A DNA stretch of 36,344 nucleotides from CAINVV01 sp964506325 (GTDB lineage Bacteria; Bacteroidota; Bacteroidia; Bacteroidales; Prolixibacteraceae): assembly GCA_964506325.1 (NCBI GenBank), contig CAZDLO010000028.1, positions 1 through 36,344 on the forward strand, in the 5' to 3' direction. Position numbers and translations under genes: made by a program. The notes below the pieces were generated by a model. The model did no database searches. It was not told the origin of the DNA and worked only from the letters and a program-made list of their open reading frames with translations. Below are positions 32,431 through 36,344 of the stretch, one piece after another (within the stretch, counting starts at the first letter, position 1; each line of letters opens with the position of its first letter).

Positions 32431-35400
32431 ATGAAAAAAAACCAGGTTCATTTATGTGCCTTTAAGGGGTGCATGACCAAAATCTTAATGAGAATGAAAA
32501 TACTGACTTTTTTTATGCTCATTTCAATAGCAACTGTTTCAGCAAAAAGTTACTCTCAACAAACCAAATTTACTTTTTCACTCAACCAGGTGACAGTCTC
32601 CCAGCTCTTTTCGGAGATTGAAAAAAGCAGTGAGTTTATTTTGCTTTACAACGAAAAAAACCTTGATCTGAACCGTGTGGTATCAGTAAATTCTGAAAAT
32701 GACGGAATTGAAAATGTTCTGAACCAGGTTTTTGCAGAAACAAGCAACAAATTCAGAATATATGACCGGCAAATCGTGATCCTGGAAGCAGACGGTTCTG
32801 TTCCGGCAAGTATAACTTCTGACATTCCCCAGCCTCAAAGGAAAGAGATCAAAGGGAAAATTACTGACGACACCAAAATGCCTCTCCCCGGTGTTTCTAT
32901 TGTGGTTAAAGGTACAAGTACCGGAATCACCACAGATGCCAACGGTGAGTTCACCTTGAAGGTTCCGCTGGAATCAAAGACTTTGGTTATATCTTTTGTC
33001 GGGATGGAAACTGTAGAGGCAGACATCAGTCAAACCACCCTGTTAAATCTTGCACTTGCCCCTGTAACAGTCGGAGTTGCTGACGTGGTTGTTACTGCAC
33101 TGGGCATGAAAAGGGATAAAAAGTCTTTGGGTTATTCTGTCGCAGAGGTAAAAGGGGAACTTCTGACAGAAACACCACAAATGAACGTGCTGACCGGGCT
33201 CCAGGGCAAGGTCGCAGGGGTAAGGATTTCACAGATGAATGGAAATGCAGGAGCTTCCGTCAATATTATCATCCGTGGAGCCAAATCGTTAAGCAATGAC
33301 AATCAGCCACTATTTGTAATTGATGGTGTACCTGTATCCAATACATCGACCAACCTTTACAATGGTGCGGATATGGGTAATTCGATTTCAGACCTTAATC
33401 CGGATGACGTAGAAAGCGTTTCTGTACTGAAGGGAGCCAGCGCAGCCGCACTTTATGGGTCCAGGGCGGGGAATGGAGTTGTTCTTATCACAACCCGTTC
33501 AGGTGCCAAGGGCAAAAAGGGTCTGGGTGTTTCTGTGAATACCTCAACAGTATTTGATATTATTACCGATGTATATCCGTATCAATCCAGGTTCGGAAGC
33601 GGTAAGGCCGGTGCTCACATCCTGGAACAGGCGGAAAATGAATCCTGGGGTTCCCAGCTGGATACTGGAGAAAAATGGGTATTATGGAACACTACCGAGG
33701 CAGTTCCACTGGTTTCCTATAAAAACAGGATCCAGGATTTTATGAGGACAGGCTATACCCTGACCAATAACGTTGCTGTGGATGGTAATAACGAGAATGG
33801 CTATTTCAGGTTATCGCTTGGAGACATGCGGAACGAGGGGATGATTCCCAATACCAACCTGTTAAGAAGTACCATTAACCTGAATACACTATACAGGTTA
33901 TCCGATAAACTATCGGTTACGGCCAATTTTAACTGGAATGAGACAGGGTCGGACAACCGACCGAATGTTACCGGCGACGACAGGAACGACGTTGTTAGAA
34001 GTTTGTATGAGAAGGGCGCCCAGGTAAATATTAACGACCTGAAGGATTATTGGATGCCTGGAATGAGTGGTATCCAGCAACGCGTCAATGCATCAAAACA
34101 GAACAATGCCTATTTTGTTGCCAATGAGAACACCAACTCCTTCAAGAGGGACAGGTTAATCACCAAAGTTCAGTTTGACTGGAATATCAACAAGGAGTTT
34201 AGCCTTATGGGGCGTTTTTTAAGAGATGCCTATTCAGAGAACCGGGTAGGGAAAAGAGCGTTCAGTACCACCACTAATACAACAGGTTACTTCAATGTAA
34301 GTGATTTCTACAACAAGGAAAACAACCTTGAATTAAACCTATCCTACAAAAAACAAATTGACAAGAACTGGAATATTAACGCTTTCCTGGCGGGAAACCA
34401 CAGATATGCTTATGGCAGATCCATCAGCAACACTACTTCTTCCCTAGTTATTCCGCAACTTTATACGATTTCAAACGGTGTTCCCGGAACGATTAGTTAT
34501 GGGAACAGCTGGTACGAAAAGGCAGTATACAGTGTTTATGGAATGGCATCTGTTGATTTCAAAGGCAAGGTTTATCTGGATGTGACCGGCCGAAATGACT
34601 GGTCAAGTACGCTGCCTCCTGAGAACCGGTCCTATTTCTATCCTTCAGCCTCTTTAAGCTGGATTGTTTCACAGACGTTTACCATGCCCGAATGGATCAC
34701 CTATGCCAAGTTAAGGGCAGGTAGCGCCCAATTGGGTAATGATACGAGCCCGTATAACCTGGATCCCATCTTCTCCATCGGTCAGGACTGGGGTAATGCC
34801 AAGCAAATGTACATGGGAGGGAATCTGACTAATAACCAGTTAAAACCCGAACGTTCCACCTCCAACGAAATTGGTACCGACCTGAAATTACTGGACAACA
34901 GAATTGGCCTGGATGTTACTTATTACGTGATTCAGAACAAAAATCAGATCATCAGGATCTCGTTGCCGGTTGAGTCTGGCGCGTCTTCAAAATCGATCAA
35001 TTCAGGGAATATTGAGAGCAGCGGATGGGAGATCAACCTAACCACAACACCGGTCTTAAAGAAAGATTTCAGGTGGGACCTGAATTTTAGTTTTACCAAA
35101 AACCATTCCATCTTAAAAGAACTTGCAGAGGGACTTTCCAACATTGATTTTTATTCAATGGAAGGAGGTAACGGGGTGATCCGCACCAAAGTAGGCGAAA
35201 GACTGGGTGATATCTGGGAGAAGCCTATTCTAAAGGTATCTGATAAAACATCTCCCTATTATGGATATCCCATAATAGCATCATCGGGGAAATACCAGAT
35301 GGACCAGGATCCATCACACATGGTCAAGATCGGCAATACCAACCAGGATTTTATCCTGGGAATGCAGCCCACCTTTACCTACAAGGGATTTTCACTTTAT

Positions 35401-36045
35401 GCCAATGTTGAATGGAACCAGGGAGGAGAGTTTTATTCCAACTCATGGATGTTCATGCAAAACAATGGTGTGAATGAAAGCTCCTTCAGTGGTGCTCCTT
35501 ATGACAAAAGCACGAATATTGTAGATCAGATCAAAGCCAATCCTGATGCATTTTTTGGCAATTGGGTAGGGGGACGACTACCTGAGTTGGGCGGATTCCC
35601 GTGGCCGAGCCCGGTACCTGTCAACCGGTATGCTGATGCCAGTTTCAACCCGGGAGTATATGAAACAACAGTAGGTGGAGTAAAGTCCTATGTTGAGAAT
35701 CTCGGAGCTCCTGCATTGACCAAATGGCTGGATCCGTTTAACGCCAACCAGGCATCCAACAGGGCAATTGTGGACAGGTCCATCTATAGTTCAACCTATG
35801 TTAAACTTAGGGAGTTGACTCTAACTTATCACATTCCCAGAAAATTGCTGCAGAAAGTCAACATTCAGAATTCATCCATTTCTTTTGTTGCAACCAACAT
35901 TTTTGAATGGACCGAAGCCGGCATCCACATTGATCCGGAAAGGGCTTACAGAAATACCGGCGGCACCTGGATACAGGGAGCAGAGTATTACAACATGATG
36001 CCCTGGACAGGCACGCTGGGATTTAAGTTAAACTTTGATTTTTAA
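32431..36045 (+). CDS. SusC/RagA-type TonB-dependent outer-membrane transporter with STN domain
   Basis: About 1204 residues from ATG 32431 (MKKNQVHLCAF); an ATG at 32386 would add 15 residues ahead of the normal signal peptide and follows a hairpin directly. The order is a signal peptide (MKILTFFMLISIATVSA), an STN signalling domain (about 46-118), a carboxypeptidase-regulatory-like domain (140-215, LPGVSIVVKGTSTGITTDANGEF), a TonB plug (about 228-340; LQGKVAGVRI, PLFVIDGVPV) and a 22-strand type barrel ending in FKLNFDF. SusC barrels pump glycans or other nutrients bound by SusD. The STN domain shows that it also signals through FecR, fitting the regulator genes in front. The ligand is unknown. 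Confidence 0.95.
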   Translation: MKKNQVHLCAFKGCMTKILMRMKILTFFMLISIATVSAKSYSQQTKFTFSLNQVTVSQLFSEIEKSSEFILLYNEKNLDLNRVVSVNSENDGIENVLNQVFAETSNKFRIYDRQIVILEADGSVPASITSDIPQPQRKEIKGKITDDTKMPLPGVSIVVKGTSTGITTDANGEFTLKVPLESKTLVISFVGMETVEADISQTTLLNLALAPVTVGVADVVVTALGMKRDKKSLGYSVAEVKGELLTETPQMNVLTGLQGKVAGVRISQMNGNAGASVNIIIRGAKSLSNDNQPLFVIDGVPVSNTSTNLYNGADMGNSISDLNPDDVESVSVLKGASAAALYGSRAGNGVVLITTRSGAKGKKGLGVSVNTSTVFDIITDVYPYQSRFGSGKAGAHILEQAENESWGSQLDTGEKWVLWNTTEAVPLVSYKNRIQDFMRTGYTLTNNVAVDGNNENGYFRLSLGDMRNEGMIPNTNLLRSTINLNTLYRLSDKLSVTANFNWNETGSDNRPNVTGDDRNDVVRSLYEKGAQVNINDLKDYWMPGMSGIQQRVNASKQNNAYFVANENTNSFKRDRLITKVQFDWNINKEFSLMGRFLRDAYSENRVGKRAFSTTTNTTGYFNVSDFYNKENNLELNLSYKKQIDKNWNINAFLAGNHRYAYGRSISNTTSSLVIPQLYTISNGVPGTISYGNSWYEKAVYSVYGMASVDFKGKVYLDVTGRNDWSSTLPPENRSYFYPSASLSWIVSQTFTMPEWITYAKLRAGSAQLGNDTSPYNLDPIFSIGQDWGNAKQMYMGGNLTNNQLKPERSTSNEIGTDLKLLDNRIGLDVTYYVIQNKNQIIRISLPVESGASSKSINSGNIESSGWEINLTTTPVLKKDFRWDLNFSFTKNHSILKELAEGLSNIDFYSMEGGNGVIRTKVGERLGDIWEKPILKVSDKTSPYYGYPIIASSGKYQMDQDPSHMVKIGNTNQDFILGMQPTFTYKGFSLYANVEWNQGGEFYSNSWMFMQNNGVNESSFSGAPYDKSTNIVDQIKANPDAFFGNWVGGRLPELGGFPWPSPVPVNRYADASFNPGVYETTVGGVKSYVENLGAPALTKWLDPFNANQASNRAIVDRSIYSSTYVKLRELTLTYHIPRKLLQKVNIQNSSISFVATNIFEWTEAGIHIDPERAYRNTGGTWIQGAEYYNMMPWTGTLGFKLNFDF

Positions 36046-36057
36046 AGGAAAATTGCC

Positions 36058-36344
36058 ATGAAAAAAATATTACTAAAGACAGTTGTATTGGCGATGTTGT
36101 TTCAGATAACATCCTGCAGGGACCTTACGGATCTGAATGTAGATCCCAATAATCCTACAAATGTTTCTTCCAATTATATTCTTACGTATGTTTTGACAAG
36201 TACCGCGAAAACCTACAAGTCGCTGGGAGACCACAAAACAGGTGTGGCCGGAGCCATGCAGTACAATCAAATGGGAACCAATGACGGAATGCCGGAGGTT
36301 AACCAATACCTCTGGACCAATTCATCCTGGGCCGGTTATTATGA
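36058..36344 (+). CDS. SusD/RagB-family lipoprotein, truncated by the window edge
   Basis: The first 95 residues are present. The lipoprotein signal is MKKILLKTVVLAMLFQITSC, with the lipid Cys at residue 20, followed by RDLTDLNVDPNNPTNVSSNYI, the standard opening of SusD/RagB-like nutrient-binding lipoproteins (SusD-like type that starts with a DPN motif). It begins 12 bases after the SusC stop, so the two form the usual pair: SusD caps the SusC barrel and captures the ligand. The gene runs off the right edge; the rest is not in the window. Confidence 0.92.
   Translation, partial: MKKILLKTVVLAMLFQITSCRDLTDLNVDPNNPTNVSSNYILTYVLTSTAKTYKSLGDHKTGVAGAMQYNQMGTNDGMPEVNQYLWTNSSWAGYY

Noticed and set aside
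36073..36306. 77-codon minus-strand frame at the right edge
   Set aside because: It is antisense to the start of a clear SusD-family lipoprotein gene.
1..36344. tRNA, rRNA or CRISPR content
   Set aside because: I saw no T-loop-like GTTCRANYC with a matching cloverleaf, no rRNA-like conserved blocks and no regularly spaced direct repeats. This is a visual search, so a missed short RNA gene is possible.

Overview
The window looks like a chromosomal segment of a Bacteroidota bacterium, probably of the order Bacteroidales or a close relative. The evidence is a sigma factor / FecR / SusC (with STN domain) / SusD run at the right edge, promoter -7 boxes of the Bacteroidota type TAnnTTTG, few Shine-Dalgarno sites, the Bacteroidota variant of YbeY, a DUF4292 lipoprotein and low GC content. 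Nearly all of it is housekeeping. I see no rRNA, tRNA, CRISPR array, prophage or intact insertion sequence.

Layout. At 1-5.4 kb lie efp (minus), a TSUP-type permease, then an adaptor lipoprotein / TolC pair fused by overlap to a lipoate-protein ligase. At 5.3-11.7 kb is a tight minus-strand operon rpiB-hemW-ybeY-mnmG-apt-uvrC, with a perfect parS-type palindrome between apt and mnmG. At 11.68-12.16 kb is a very AT-rich, gene-free stretch between divergent genes. Strand base composition switches across it, and I propose it as a replication-origin candidate. At 12.2-14.8 kb are a single-domain response regulator, ruvB and a glutamine cyclotransferase lipoprotein. At 14.9-20.9 kb is a plus-strand envelope cluster: Wzx-like flippase, dut, TPR lipoprotein, DUF4292 lipoprotein and an EnvC-like protein with a dead LytM domain. 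At 20.9-22.4 kb a Crp/Fnr regulator is divergent from a YceI protein. At 22.4-27.5 kb a cysteine-cluster FAD oxidoreductase is followed 3 bp later by metH. At 27.5-28.05 kb is a gene-free stretch that seems to hold a decayed reading frame. At 28.05-30.3 kb a HAD phosphatase/mutase converges with a neutral-ceramidase-like hydrolase. At 30.5-36.3 kb is an ECF sigma factor, FecR anti-sigma factor, SusC and a truncated SusD.

How the genes work together. The right edge is a standard trans-envelope signalling and nutrient-import locus: SusC/SusD capture a ligand, the STN domain signals to FecR, and FecR releases the sigma factor. The 14.9-20.9 kb cluster combines lipid-linked glycan flipping, lipoproteins and a hydrolase activator, so it is likely about envelope assembly. 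The parS site, the skew switch and mnmG together suggest that the window lies in the origin domain of the chromosome. The most interesting items are that origin/parS pair, the DUF4292-TPR-EnvC module, the FAD enzyme coupled to MetH, and the decayed frame at 27.7-28.05 kb.
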